Source: Deltaproteobacteria bacterium (GTDB lineage Bacteria > Myxococcota_A > UBA796 > CAJQPC01). Taken from it: 64,000 bases of DNA. The position numbers and the translations under genes are program-made. The notes below the pieces were generated by a model. It was given only the letters and a program-made list of their open reading frames with translations, was not told the DNA's origin and did no database searches. Within the stretch, counting starts at the first letter, position 1. Each line of letters starts with the position of its first letter. The DNA is taken from assembly GCA_016717595.1 (NCBI GenBank), contig JADKFE010000036.1, forward strand, positions 18,772 through 82,771, read 5' to 3'. Shown here one piece after another: positions 17,571-27,191 of the stretch.

Positions 17571-18901
17571 GTCGCCGTGGCGACGAGGGGGACGCCCCGG
17601 ATGAGCGTGGTCGCGCAGTCGACGCCGTCGTGGCGCTCTTGGTCCGAGGCGACCTCGACCACCTTGGTGAAGAGCTCGATGATCGTGGTCTTGACACGAA
17701 TCTCCCGCACGGCGCCGCGCCGCTGGCCACGCTCCAACACCAAGGCGGGGCCGCGCAGATCGACGGTGCCGTTGTTGAGGTCGATCTTGCCGGTGAGGTG
17801 ATCCGGCGCGAGGCCCAGGTTGACCTCGCCGAGCATCTGGGTGCGCGAGCGGTTGCCTGAGCGAAAGCCGAGGTTGGACGGGACCAAGGCGCCGCCGAGC
17901 TGGTGCCCGGTGGGCCGGGCGTTGTGCCGCCGGGCCGTGGCCGGGGTGTGGTACAGGCCGCCGAGCACACCCTCACGGATGATGGGGATCGGCATCGGCG
18001 GCACGCCCCGGTCGTCGAAGGCGAGGGTGTAGGGCGCGCCGGTGAGGCCGCCGTCGTCGATGAGGTGGATGCGGGCGTTGCCCAGCTTCCCGCCGGGGGC
18101 CTTGGAGACGAAGCTGGCGCCGCGCTCGACGAGCTCCGCGGAGAAGGCCGGGGCGATGGAGCGCAAGAGCCCGGCGAGCACGCGGCTCTCTAAGATCAGC
18201 GCGGGCTCGCCCGGAGGCATCGGCACCTCGTCGCGCAGGTCCATCAGGCGGCGGGTCAGCTCGACGCCGTAGGGCAAAGAGCCGACGTTGGCGAAGTTTC
18301 GCGCGACGGCGGAGTGGGCCAACACCCGGCCAGAGTGGCTGTCACGACCCTCGACGATGACGTGGTAGAGGGTGTCGGCGGCGACGGAGTCAAAGCCGCG
18401 GCTGGAGACGAAGCTGCGGGCGCGGCGCTGCTCTTGGTAGGTGATGCGGGTGGGGTCTACGCCGGGGGACTCAGCGCAGGCCTCGCGGTTGATGAGGAGC
18501 ACCTCGTCGCGGTCTTCTTCGCTGATGTTCGGGTAGCGGGGATCATCGACGCTCAGGCCGCGCAGGGTGATCGGGTAACGTTCGGCAGGGCCGCCGTCGG
18601 GGTCTGCTGGGAGCTTCTTCGCCTTGTTGATCGCCGCCTCCAAGGCGGGCTTTACGCCCTTTCCGGCGAGGTCGGGCAGGGTGAAGGGCACGGCCTGGCC
18701 CTCGTGGAGCGTGACGACGCCGCTCACCACCGTCTTGGAGTCCTTCTTTGCCGGGGCCCGGCGACCTTCAGCCCAGACGTGCTCCGCACGATCGACGCGG
18801 GTGACGAGCAGCTCCGCGTGCTCGGCGCCGAGCGCCTTGGCCTCGTCGATGATCTTGAGGAGGGCGGGGACGTTCGTGCGCTCGTCCTGACGGCGATCCA
18901 T
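17567..18901 (-). CDS. TldD/PmbA family metalloprotease-like protein
   Basis: A 444-residue protein of the TldD/PmbA fold, known for processing modified peptides such as microcin B17 and for CcdA degradation. Seen features are the N-terminal LLKIIDEAKALGAEHAEL, the FVSSRGF motif, and the C-terminal GGALVPSNLGFRSG and MLGEVNLGL region. The HExxxH metal motif of active TldD is not evident in its usual place, so it may be the non-catalytic (PmbA-like) partner; no second family member is nearby. It is divergent from the phosphatase gene at 18951, with a 49-base gap. Confidence 0.78.
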   Translation of the reverse strand: MDRRQDERTNVPALLKIIDEAKALGAEHAELLVTRVDRAEHVWAEGRRAPAKKDSKTVVSGVVTLHEGQAVPFTLPDLAGKGVKPALEAAINKAKKLPADPDGGPAERYPITLRGLSVDDPRYPNISEEDRDEVLLINREACAESPGVDPTRITYQEQRRARSFVSSRGFDSVAADTLYHVIVEGRDSHSGRVLAHSAVARNFANVGSLPYGVELTRRLMDLRDEVPMPPGEPALILESRVLAGLLRSIAPAFSAELVERGASFVSKAPGGKLGNARIHLIDDGGLTGAPYTLAFDDRGVPPMPIPIIREGVLGGLYHTPATARRHNARPTGHQLGGALVPSNLGFRSGNRSRTQMLGEVNLGLAPDHLTGKIDLNNGTVDLRGPALVLERGQRRGAVREIRVKTTIIELFTKVVEVASDQERHDGVDCATTLIRGVPLVATAT

Positions 18902-18950
18902 CGTGTGACGCTCCGAGTTAGGGAGGCTCGCTCAATCGCCCGGAGTCCCG

Positions 18951-19913
18951 ATGCAGCGCGCGCCTCGCGTCAACATATCCACCTGGAGCGCCATCGGCTG
19001 GAGCGGCCTCGCCCTGGCGGCCTGCGCCACCTCCGAGGTGTCCGCGCCCGCCGTCGCGCCGAGCGTCGCGGCCACCCCCGCCGCCGCGCCCGCCGCCGCG
19101 CCGCCGCCGCCCGCGGGCAGCCTTGAGCGCCTCGTCGCCATCGGCGATCTTCACGCCGATCTGCCCCAGGCCCTCGCGGTGTTGCGCCTCGCGGGCCTCG
19201 TCGATGACGCCGGGCGCTGGTCGGGCGGCACGGCCACCTTGGTGCAGACCGGCGACACCACCGACCGCGGCCCCGACTCCAAGGAGGTGCTTGAGCTTCT
19301 GGAGCGCCTCACTGGCGAGGCCGCCGCCGCCGGGGGCCGCGTCGTGGTGCTGCTGGGCAACCACGAGGTGATGAACCTCATGGGCGACTGGCGGTATGTG
19401 AGCGAAGGTGACCTCGCGGACTTCGGCGGCGAGGCGCAGCGTCGGGAGGCCTTCGCCGAGGGCGGCGCTTTGGGCAAGTACCTGCGCGGCTTGGGCATCG
19501 TCGCGGTGGTGGACGGCACGGCGTTTGTCCACGGCGGTATCACCCCGCAGTACGCCGCTTTGGGTGAGGCGGGGCTCAACGGCCTCGTCCCCGCCGTGCT
19601 CGGGGGCAGCGCGCCGCCAGACGCCTTGGGCGACGACTCGCCGATCTGGTTCCGGGGCTACCTCCAGGGCGAAGACCCGGCGATCTGCGCGGATCTGACG
19701 AAGGCTCTGCGGTCGCTCAAGGCCCGGCGAATGGTCGTGGGCCACACCACCCAGCGCACAGGAAAGGTCGCCACACGCTGCGGCGGGGCGCTCTTGGGCA
19801 TCGACACCGGCATCTCGTCTCACTACGGCGGGCACCTCGCCGCGGTGGAGCTCAAGAAAGGTGACGCATGGGCGATCTATCCCACCGGCGCCGAGGACCT
19901 CCAGGATCCCTGA
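18951..19913 (+). CDS. PPP-family metallophosphatase lipoprotein (Shewanella-like type)
   Basis: A 320-residue exported phosphatase: lipobox L-A-L-A-A-C with Cys at 25, an Ala/Pro-rich linker (30-55), then a PPP-type calcineurin-like domain. Metal and catalytic motifs are GDLHAD (65-70), GDTTDRG (101-107), GNHEVMN (136-142), FVHGG and VVGHTT. These motifs fit the bacterial Shewanella-like Ser/Thr or Tyr phosphatases. Anchoring outside the cytoplasm makes a phosphoprotein or small phosphoester substrate in the periplasm likely, though unproven. Bases 19914-20054 hold no gene. Confidence 0.85.
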   Translation: MQRAPRVNISTWSAIGWSGLALAACATSEVSAPAVAPSVAATPAAAPAAAPPPPAGSLERLVAIGDLHADLPQALAVLRLAGLVDDAGRWSGGTATLVQTGDTTDRGPDSKEVLELLERLTGEAAAAGGRVVVLLGNHEVMNLMGDWRYVSEGDLADFGGEAQRREAFAEGGALGKYLRGLGIVAVVDGTAFVHGGITPQYAALGEAGLNGLVPAVLGGSAPPDALGDDSPIWFRGYLQGEDPAICADLTKALRSLKARRMVVGHTTQRTGKVATRCGGALLGIDTGISSHYGGHLAAVELKKGDAWAIYPTGAEDLQDP

Positions 19914-20054
19914 GTCGGCACGGGCGCCTGCGGGGTTTGACGAGTTCTTGATGGGGGGCGGTCGCGGGAACGTTTGTCCTGAGAGCGCCGCCGAAGTAGG
20001 GGGGAACAGCCAGAGATCCAGTGATTCACTGACGCGAGCAGAGTGAGGGAGACC

Positions 20055-23000
20055 ATGAGCAACAACGTCGAGACTTCGACCCGAGTGGCCAAGATTGTCC
20101 GTGCGGCGCCGGAGGTGGCGGCTGAGCTGCCCGAGTCCGAGCGTGGACTCTTCCGGGACTTCGTTCAGGCCGTGGCCAAGCAGGTTCGTGCCCCCTTCGT
20201 CGCTCGGCACGGCGCCGAGGGCACGGTGCGCGCGTTGTTGCCCCTCTTCCGTTGTTTCGCCAACCGCTCCGGCGACAGCGTTCATGTCGAGGCCGAGCCG
20301 CGGGGCGAAGACTCCCTCGTCGTGCGCACCTGCATGCCCGACCAGCCCTTCATCGTAGACACCGTGCGCCTGATGCTCGCCGCTCGGGGCGCGGTCTACG
20401 AGAGCGGCGTCAACGCCGTCATGCCCGTCACCCGTGACGAGTCGGGTCGCCTCACCAGCGTCGGCGGCGCCGGTCGTCTGGAGTCCGTGCTTCAGATCGA
20501 GGCGTCAAAGCTCGGCCCCGAGGTGCTCGCCAGCGCCCAGGCCGCCTTAGAGAGCAACCTGCGCCTCGCCCAGGCGATGGTGCGCGACTTCACGGCGATG
20601 TCCCAGACGGTTGAGCGCGCGGCCACCCTGTTCAACCGCGTCGCCGCCCGCATCCCGTCCAACGCCGAGGCCTACCGCGAGGCCGCCGACTTCATGACCT
20701 GGCTGCTCGCCGACAACTTCGTGTTCATGGGCACGATGAGCGGAGCGGATCGCCTGGGCTTTGAGCGTGTCGAGGGCGTGTCTACCTGGGCCCCCGCGGA
20801 CACCGCGAGCTGGGGCGAGAACCCCCTCGACCTCCCCGTGCATGTCCACAAAGGCGCCGTGGAGTCCCCGGTTCACCGCTCGGGCCAGATCGACGAGATC
20901 TTGGTGCGCCTGCCGGACGAGGCGGGCAACCCCAGCCACGAGCTCGTCCTGCGCGGCATGTTCACCTACCGCGCGGTCACCCAGCCCTCACGCAACGTGC
21001 CGATTCTGCGCCGCGTGCTCTCCCGCATCTTGCGCCAAGAGGAGTCCCGCCCGGGATCTTGGCGCTACAAAGGCGTGGCGAACGTCTTCGACTCCTTGCC
21101 CACGGAGTACCTGTTCACGGCGAGCTACGAAGAGATCGCCGAGATGGTGGACCGCGTGCTCGACGCCGAGGCCGAGCAAGAGGTCCGCGTTCACCTGAGC
21201 CAGAACGCCGCCTCTCAGATGGTGTTTTTCTTGGCGGCGATGCCCCGCGTTCAGTACTCCGACCGCCTGCGCCGCCGCATGGAGACGACGCTCAAGGGCC
21301 GCACCTCGGCGAGCTACTCCGACCACGGGCTCTTCGTGAGCCGCTACGAGACGGTGCTCGCCTACTTCTACCTCACGGGCGCCAAGCCGCTGTCCGCCGA
21401 GGAGCTCTCCGCGCTCCACGCCGATCTGGGCCGCATGGCGACGCCTTGGGAGGACGGGCTGTATGAGGCCCTCGTCGCCGAGCATGGTGACGAGCAGGCG
21501 GATGCGCTGATCACGCGCTACGGCCAGGCCTTCGGTGAGGAGTTCACCGCCCACAACCCCGTCGCCCGCGCCGCCAGCGACATCCACTTCTTGGAGCAGC
21601 TCACCCCGGCGCGCCCCATCGTCGCCGACCTGTTCTTGGACGAGAAGGGTCGCCCCAGCCTGCGCCTGTACCAGCTCGGGAACCTCATCCTCTCCGAGAT
21701 GTTGCCGGTGCTCGACAACTTCGGGCTGCTGATCTACGACCAGTACAGCGACCCCATCCACCCCCGCAAAGGCGATCCGAAAGACATCGACACCTTCCGC
21801 ATCCAGGGTGTGAACGGGCTCACCACGGAGCAGCTCCTGGAGCGGAGGGCCCTGCTCGTCGAGGCGCTGGAGGCCGTCTTCGCCAAGAAGATGCCCGACG
21901 ACAGCCTCAACCGGCTCCTGCTCGCGGCGAACATCCCCTGGAAGGACGTCGACCTCATCCGCGCTTACCGCGGCTACGCCCGCCAGATCGGCCTCACGCT
22001 CACCCTGCCGCGCATTCAGGAGATCCTGCTCAACCAGGCGGGCCTGGTGAGCGCCCTCGTCGGCTACTTCCACGCGCGGTTTAACCCCGCCTTGGACGCC
22101 GACGCCCGCAAGGTGGCGATGACGGCCACCGCCGAGGTGGTGGACTCGGGCCTGCGCCGCCTGCGCGCCCACGACGAGGACATGCTCCTGCGGTTGTTGT
22201 TCAACCTCATGCAGTCGTCGATGCGCACGAACTACTACCGCGACGACAAACGCGCGCACTACCTGAGCTTTAAGGTCCAGCACAACCTCGTCTCGCACCT
22301 GCCCGAGCCGCGGATGAAGTTCGAGATCTACGTTCACCACAACGAGATGGAGGGCCTGCACCTGCGCGGCGGCTCCATCGCCCGCGGCGGCATCCGCTGG
22401 TCGGACCGCTCCGACTTCCGCACGGAGATCCTCGACCTCGTGCGCACCCAGATGGTGAAGAACGTCGTCATCGTGCCCGAGGGCGCGAAGGGCGGCTTCT
22501 TCCTCAAGCACGCCATCCCCGACGCCAAGGTGCGCCGGGCGAAGGCCGATGAGCTCTACCGCTTCTTGGTGCGTGGCCTGCTCGACGTCACCGACAACTA
22601 CGTCCAGGGCAAGATCGTCCGCCCGCCGAACGTCGTCGCCCACGACGGTGACGATCCCTACCTCGTCGTCGCCGCCGACAAAGGCACGGCGCACCTCTCC
22701 GACACCGCGAACCGCATCTCCGTGGATGAGTACGGCTTCTGGCTCGGCGACGCCTTCGCGTCCGGCGGCTCTCAGGGCTACGACCACAAGGCCGTGGGCA
22801 TCACCGCCCGGGGCGCCTGGGAGTGTGTCGACCGCCACTTCGCCGAGATGGGCCTCGACCCCAAGAAGCAGACCTTCACCTGCATCGGCATCGGCGACAC
22901 CGGCGGCGACGTGTTCGGCAACGGCGTCATCCAGTACCCCACGATGAAGCTGCTGGCGGCGTTTAACCACGTCCACATCTTCCTCGATCCCGATCCCGAC

Positions 23001-24737
23001 GCCGCGAAGAGCTACACCGAGCGCCGCCGCCTGTTTGACGCCGTGCGCGGCTGGGACGACTACGACCGCTCCTTGATCTCTGAAGGCGGCGGCGTGTTTG
23101 ACCGCTCGGCGAAGAGCATTCCGCTCTCGCCCCAGGTCAAGAAGATGCTCGGGGTGCTCCAGGACGAGCTGCCCACCGACGCCGTCATCCGCCTCATCCT
23201 GCGGATGCAGGTCGATCTGCTGTGGAACGGCGGCATCGGCACCTACTTTAAGGCCTCCACCGAGAGCCACGCCGACGCCGGCGACGCGACGAACGACAGC
23301 CTGCGCGTGAACGCCAACGAGCTGCGCTGCCGTGTGGTGGGTGAGGGCGGTAACTTGGGCTTCACCCAGGCCGGCCGCGTCGAGTTCGCGCTCCTCGGCG
23401 GTCGCCTGAACACCGACGCCGTCGATAACTCCGGCGGTGTGGACACCTCGGACCACGAGGTGAACCTCAAGATCCTGCTCTCGCCGATGGTGGCCGCGGG
23501 CGAGCTCACCTATGAGTCCCGCAACGCGCTGATCAAGGAGCTCACCGACGAGGTGGCCCAGGCGGTCTTGGCGAACAACGCCACCCACGCCCGGCAGCTC
23601 TCGCTCGACCAGCTCCGCTCGGCGCGGGATCCGCTGTACTACAGCCGCGCGATTCAGTGGGTGTGCCAGCGCTCTGGCGCCTCCCGCGACTTCTTGCGCC
23701 TGCCTTCAGACGAGGTGCTGCGCCAGCGCGGCGCCACGGGCAAAGGCCTCGTGCGCCCGGAGCTCGCGGTGCTCCAGGCCCATGTGAAGCTGCACGTCTA
23801 CAAGGCCCTGCTCGACGGCGACAGCGCCCACATCCCGAGCTTCAACGAGCGCCTGCTGAACTACTTCCCGGCGAAGGTGCGCGCGACCTACCCCGAGCAG
23901 GTCTCGCGGCACATGCTGGCGAAGGCCATCGGCATGACGGTGGTGCTCACCGACGTCGTCGCCGACAACGGCGCGGCGTTCTTCCCCACGCTGCAAGACC
24001 TCACCGGGCGCCACCCCGTGGAGATCGCCGGGGCCTACCTCCGCGTCGCCGAGGCCTTTGACCTCGCGGGGCTGCGCGCGGCGCTGCGTGAGCAGTGCGA
24101 GGGCTTCGAGGGTCGTTATGCGAGCTGGCTGATGGCGACGGACGGCGTGCAGGGCCTCTTGGGCGTCTGTCTCGCCCCGGGTGAGGCCACGCCGACCGCT
24201 GAGGAGTTCAGCCGCATCGAGGCCATCCTCGTCGCGCTGCGGGATCACCGCGGTCACGCCGAGACCGACCGCGCGGTTGAGCGGGTGAACCAGCTCGTCG
24301 CCAAGGGCGTTCGCCGAGAGCTCGCCGAGCGTGTGGCGACCTTCGCGGATCTCACCCTCGCCCGAGAGATCGCCTTGTCCCAGGCCCGCACCGGGGAGTC
24401 CGACCGCGACGCCGTGGTGCGGTACCTCAGCGTCGGCCAGGCCAGCGGTGTGCTGCGGGTGGTGCGCGCCATCGAAGATCGCCGCACCGTCGGGAGCTGG
24501 GATCCCATCGCGATGGGCATCCTGCGCAGCCGGTACAGCACGCTCCTGCGGCGCCTGCTCGACAGCGCCACCCTCGACGCCAAGCTCAGCCTGGACGTGG
24601 ACGGCCTCGCCCGGCGCCTGCGCGCGGGTGAGCTGGCGGCGATCTCCGGCGCCGTTGAGGAGATCCTCGCCGGCGGCGCCGACGTCGGCGCGTTCCTCGT
24701 CGCTGAGGAGCGGCTCCGGGCCGTGGTGCTGCGCTGA
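20055..24737 (+). CDS. NAD-specific glutamate dehydrogenase, large (GDH-180/GdhB) type
   Basis: A 1560-residue enzyme converting glutamate to 2-oxoglutarate and ammonium with NAD. The length matches the 180-kDa class of Streptomyces/Pseudomonas. The catalytic region contains GGIRWSDR (about 777-784), VPEGAKGGFF with the active Lys (about 806-815) and GIGDTGGDVFGNG (about 945-957) of the NAD fold. The N-terminal half holds the ACT-like regulatory regions and the C-terminal part the helical domain of this class. I prefer ATG 20055 after GGGAGA over an in-frame GTG-like start at 20043. It probably serves amino-acid catabolism. Regulation may involve the 140-base upstream gap, where I see no clear operator. 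Confidence 0.95.
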   Translation: MSNNVETSTRVAKIVRAAPEVAAELPESERGLFRDFVQAVAKQVRAPFVARHGAEGTVRALLPLFRCFANRSGDSVHVEAEPRGEDSLVVRTCMPDQPFIVDTVRLMLAARGAVYESGVNAVMPVTRDESGRLTSVGGAGRLESVLQIEASKLGPEVLASAQAALESNLRLAQAMVRDFTAMSQTVERAATLFNRVAARIPSNAEAYREAADFMTWLLADNFVFMGTMSGADRLGFERVEGVSTWAPADTASWGENPLDLPVHVHKGAVESPVHRSGQIDEILVRLPDEAGNPSHELVLRGMFTYRAVTQPSRNVPILRRVLSRILRQEESRPGSWRYKGVANVFDSLPTEYLFTASYEEIAEMVDRVLDAEAEQEVRVHLSQNAASQMVFFLAAMPRVQYSDRLRRRMETTLKGRTSASYSDHGLFVSRYETVLAYFYLTGAKPLSAEELSALHADLGRMATPWEDGLYEALVAEHGDEQADALITRYGQAFGEEFTAHNPVARAASDIHFLEQLTPARPIVADLFLDEKGRPSLRLYQLGNLILSEMLPVLDNFGLLIYDQYSDPIHPRKGDPKDIDTFRIQGVNGLTTEQLLERRALLVEALEAVFAKKMPDDSLNRLLLAANIPWKDVDLIRAYRGYARQIGLTLTLPRIQEILLNQAGLVSALVGYFHARFNPALDADARKVAMTATAEVVDSGLRRLRAHDEDMLLRLLFNLMQSSMRTNYYRDDKRAHYLSFKVQHNLVSHLPEPRMKFEIYVHHNEMEGLHLRGGSIARGGIRWSDRSDFRTEILDLVRTQMVKNVVIVPEGAKGGFFLKHAIPDAKVRRAKADELYRFLVRGLLDVTDNYVQGKIVRPPNVVAHDGDDPYLVVAADKGTAHLSDTANRISVDEYGFWLGDAFASGGSQGYDHKAVGITARGAWECVDRHFAEMGLDPKKQTFTCIGIGDTGGDVFGNGVIQYPTMKLLAAFNHVHIFLDPDPDAAKSYTERRRLFDAVRGWDDYDRSLISEGGGVFDRSAKSIPLSPQVKKMLGVLQDELPTDAVIRLILRMQVDLLWNGGIGTYFKASTESHADAGDATNDSLRVNANELRCRVVGEGGNLGFTQAGRVEFALLGGRLNTDAVDNSGGVDTSDHEVNLKILLSPMVAAGELTYESRNALIKELTDEVAQAVLANNATHARQLSLDQLRSARDPLYYSRAIQWVCQRSGASRDFLRLPSDEVLRQRGATGKGLVRPELAVLQAHVKLHVYKALLDGDSAHIPSFNERLLNYFPAKVRATYPEQVSRHMLAKAIGMTVVLTDVVADNGAAFFPTLQDLTGRHPVEIAGAYLRVAEAFDLAGLRAALREQCEGFEGRYASWLMATDGVQGLLGVCLAPGEATPTAEEFSRIEAILVALRDHRGHAETDRAVERVNQLVAKGVRRELAERVATFADLTLAREIALSQARTGESDRDAVVRYLSVGQASGVLRVVRAIEDRRTVGSWDPIAMGILRSRYSTLLRRLLDSATLDAKLSLDVDGLARRLRAGELAAISGAVEEILAGGADVGAFLVAEERLRAVVLR

Positions 24738-24781
24738 TTCAGGCGGGGCCGCCGCTCCTTCCCGAGGGGCCCGGCGTCTGG

Positions 24782-25372
24782 GTGTTGGCGAGACACGGCG
24801 AGTCCGTGGCCAACGCCCAGGGCTGGCTCGCGGGGTTTAAGGATGTGGCGCTCACGCCAACAGGGCAGGCCCAGGCCCGGGCCCTCGCTGAAGAGCTGGC
24901 CGCTGTGCCGTTTGGCCGTGTCATCTCCTCCGACCTCACCCGGGCGGTGGAGACGGCGCGGCCCATCGCTGAGGGCAGGGTGGGGGTGCCTTGGCTCATC
25001 ACCGAGGCCCTGCGGGAGCGGGATCTTGGCGAGTGGGCCGAGGTGCGGCGCGAGGCGCTGCGGGCTTCAGGCGAGCTGGCGCGGCTGATCTCGTGGTGGG
25101 GTCGGCCCCCAGGCGGCGAGAGCCACGACGACCTCATGCGCCGCGCGTTGCCCATCCTCGCCTCGTTGCCCACCGTAGACGCCCCAAGCCTGCTCGTCGG
25201 CCATGGCGGCCTCAACCGCGCCCTGCTCGGGCTCATCGACGGTCTGCCCCTAGAGGAGATCGGCGCGAGACGTATCCAGAACGTCGAGTGGCGCGCCGTG
25301 CAGGTGCCCGAAGGCGGCTTCTTGGCCATGCTTGACGCGCTGCCGAGCCCCCCAGCTTCTCCCGGTCCGTGA
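24782..25372 (+). CDS. Histidine phosphatase superfamily protein (phosphoglycerate mutase-like)
   Basis: A cytoplasmic phosphatase with the catalytic LARHGES (phospho-His), the SSDLTRAVETA motif, an acid in E-R-D-L-G-E-W and the second His in LLVGHGGLNR. It is about 196 residues long, typical of the cobalamin-type/broad-specificity branch. GTG 24782 is the only ordinary start, but it cuts the first beta strand: the frame upstream reads L-I-Q-A-G-P-P-L-L-P-E-G-P-G-V-W and begins at a CTG overlapping the dehydrogenase stop (CTGA, 24734-24737). A CTG start is therefore possible. The gene is likely co-transcribed with the dehydrogenase. Confidence 0.82.
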   Translation: MLARHGESVANAQGWLAGFKDVALTPTGQAQARALAEELAAVPFGRVISSDLTRAVETARPIAEGRVGVPWLITEALRERDLGEWAEVRREALRASGELARLISWWGRPPGGESHDDLMRRALPILASLPTVDAPSLLVGHGGLNRALLGLIDGLPLEEIGARRIQNVEWRAVQVPEGGFLAMLDALPSPPASPGP

Positions 25373-25404
25373 GGGCCTGCTCTGCTTCATCGAAGGAGCC
25401 CAAG

Positions 25405-25902
25405 ATGCGCCGTGTGTCCCCTCAAGAGACGGAGGCCCAGCAGACCCACATCGTGCTGCCGTCGCACTCAAACGCCCACGGGAACGCCTTCGGTGGGCAG
25501 ATCGTCGCCTGGACAGACATCTGCGCCGCCGTCTCTGCCCAGCGGTTCGCCCGGCGCCCGGTGGTGACGGCGTCGATCGACGAGCTGCACTTCTTGCAGG
25601 CCGTGAAGGTCGGGATGATCGTCGAGCTGCGGTCCATGGTGAACCGGGCCTGGACGACGTCGATGGAGGTGGGGGTGCGTATCGAGGCCGAGCACCCGCG
25701 CACCGGGGAGCGCTCGCATTGCTGCTCCGCGTACCTCACCTTCGTGGCGTTACGCGACTCCGATGAGGGCCAAGACGCGGAGATCGTGCTCCCTGAGCTG
25801 CTCGTCGACCAGGCGGAGATCTGGCGTCGGCGCCACCACGAAGCCCAGCTTCGCCGCGATCACCGCCTGAAGACCCGCGCTGAGCGGCGGAGCCACCGTT
25901 GA
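25405..25902 (+). CDS. Acyl-CoA thioesterase, hotdog fold (YciA/BFIT-like)
   Basis: Hydrolyses acyl-CoA thioesters to free acid and CoA. It has about 165 residues from ATG 25405, preceded by AAGGAG at six bases. The hotdog active-site region HGNAFGGQIVAWTDICA contains the catalytic Asp, followed by V-T-A-S-I-D-E-L-H-F and CCSAYLTFVAL. The single-domain length matches YciA-like thioesterases that act on many acyl chain lengths. The C-terminus is rich in Arg/His. The stop overlaps the TTG start of maf (TTGA), indicating a coupled run of small housekeeping genes. Confidence 0.88.
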   Translation: MRRVSPQETEAQQTHIVLPSHSNAHGNAFGGQIVAWTDICAAVSAQRFARRPVVTASIDELHFLQAVKVGMIVELRSMVNRAWTTSMEVGVRIEAEHPRTGERSHCCSAYLTFVALRDSDEGQDAEIVLPELLVDQAEIWRRRHHEAQLRRDHRLKTRAERRSHR

Positions 25903-26474
25903 GGCTCACCTTGGCCTCGGCCTCACCCCGCCGCCGGATGATGCTGGAGCCCTTGGGCTACACCCTCGACGTGCGCCCGGCGGACATCGACGAGACGCCG
26001 CTGCCGGGCGAGGCCCCCGAGGTCTACGCCCTTCGTGTCGCCCAAGAGAAGGTCGCCAGCGCGCCGAGCCCGGCCTTGGCCGCCGACACGGTCGTTCACC
26101 TCGACGGCGAGATCTTCGGCAAACCGACGGACGCCGCCCACGCCGCGTGGATGTTGCGCGCGCTCTCCGGTCGGGAGCACCTCGTCACCTCGGCCTTCGC
26201 TCTGCGGGTCGGCGACGCGCTTATCACCCGGGCGGTGACCACGAAGGTGCGGTTCCGCGCGCTCAGCGACGCCGAGATCTTGGGCTACGTCGCCACGGGT
26301 GAGCCCATGGACAAGGCCGGCGCCTACGGAATCCAAGGGGTCGGCGGGTTCTTGGTCGCGACGATCGACGGCAGCTACTCTAATGTGGTGGGGCTGCCGC
26401 TGGCCGAGCTGCTCGATGAGCTCACGCGCCTGGGGTTGCCCGCGCCGTTCACGATGGAGGCCAAGACGTCATGA
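25899..26474 (+). CDS. maf: Maf-like nucleotide pyrophosphatase
   Basis: A 191-residue house-cleaning NTP pyrophosphatase that removes dTTP/UTP or modified nucleotides. Motifs seen are L-A-S-A-S-P-R-R-R at the N-terminus, AADTVV with the metal-binding Asp, G-K-P-T-D, GEPMDKAGAYGIQG and IDGSYSNVVGLPL. The TTG start overlaps the thioesterase stop, and the stop overlaps the next gene's ATG (ATGA), so the three are translationally coupled. It could be of the YceF or YhdE subtype; I cannot separate these by eye. Confidence 0.92.
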   Translation: MRLTLASASPRRRMMLEPLGYTLDVRPADIDETPLPGEAPEVYALRVAQEKVASAPSPALAADTVVHLDGEIFGKPTDAAHAAWMLRALSGREHLVTSAFALRVGDALITRAVTTKVRFRALSDAEILGYVATGEPMDKAGAYGIQGVGGFLVATIDGSYSNVVGLPLAELLDELTRLGLPAPFTMEAKTS

Positions 26475-27169
26475 CGACCCTCGCCCAGCGCCTCGCGGCG
26501 GTTCAAGATCGGGTTCAACGCGCCTGCGACCAGGCGGGCCGTGATCCCAAGACCGTTCAGCTCATCGCCGTGTCGAAGACGCGCCCGGCCGAGGAGCTGC
26601 TGGAGGCCGCGGCGGCGGGGCAGCTTCATTTTGGCGAGAACTACGCCCAGGAGCTGCGCGACAAGGGCGCCGCTTTGGACGGCCAGCTCCCCCCCGGGGC
26701 CGTCTGGCACTTCATCGGGCACCTGCAGAGCAACAAGGTCAAGTACGTCGTGCCCCGAGCGGCCCTGGTGCACACCGTGGACAGCGCCCGCCTCGCCGTG
26801 GAGCTTGGCCGTCGCGCCTCGCCGGGGACGCCGCAGGGGGTGCTCGTTCAGGTGAACGTCGGCGACGAGTCGAGCAAGTCCGGGGTCAACGTCGCCGAGG
26901 CTCTGGAGGTCTGCGCGGCGGTGATGGCCGCGCCGAACGTCGCCCTGCGTGGCCTGATGACCATCCCCCCCGCGGTGGAGCGCCCGGAGCAGGCCGCCCA
27001 ATACTTCGACGCCTTGGCGAGCCTGGCCGCCGAGGGCCGGGCCCGGGGCCTGCCGCTCACCGAGCTGAGCATGGGCATGAGCCACGACTTTGAGGAGGCG
27101 ATCCGCCGGGGCGCGACCCTGGTGCGGGTCGGCACCGCCATCTTCGGGGAGCGGGTGAGGCCGGGCTGA
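26471..27169 (+). CDS. YggS/PLPBP family pyridoxal-phosphate homeostasis protein
   Basis: A 232-residue single-domain PLP-binding protein with the fold-type-III barrel. The PLP Lys lies in LIAVSKT (near residue 36); other family motifs are HFGENYAQEL, WHFIGHLQSNK, HTVDS, VNVGDESSKSG, GLMTIPP and LSMGMSHDFEEAI. It helps buffer PLP and affects amino-acid metabolism in other bacteria; no enzyme activity is established. It ends 22 bases before the convergent PEGA-domain gene. A short CTGAGC/GCTCAG inverted repeat in that gap could help end transcription, but it is weak. Confidence 0.93.
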   Translation: MTTLAQRLAAVQDRVQRACDQAGRDPKTVQLIAVSKTRPAEELLEAAAAGQLHFGENYAQELRDKGAALDGQLPPGAVWHFIGHLQSNKVKYVVPRAALVHTVDSARLAVELGRRASPGTPQGVLVQVNVGDESSKSGVNVAEALEVCAAVMAAPNVALRGLMTIPPAVERPEQAAQYFDALASLAAEGRARGLPLTELSMGMSHDFEEAIRRGATLVRVGTAIFGERVRPG

Positions 27170-27191
27170 GCAGGCACCCAGCTCGTCGGGC

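Noticed and set aside
20988..23588. 866-codon open frame antisense to glutamate dehydrogenase
   Set aside because: Mirror of the coding frame with Val/Gly/His bias and no domain; the plus-strand gene has all catalytic motifs.
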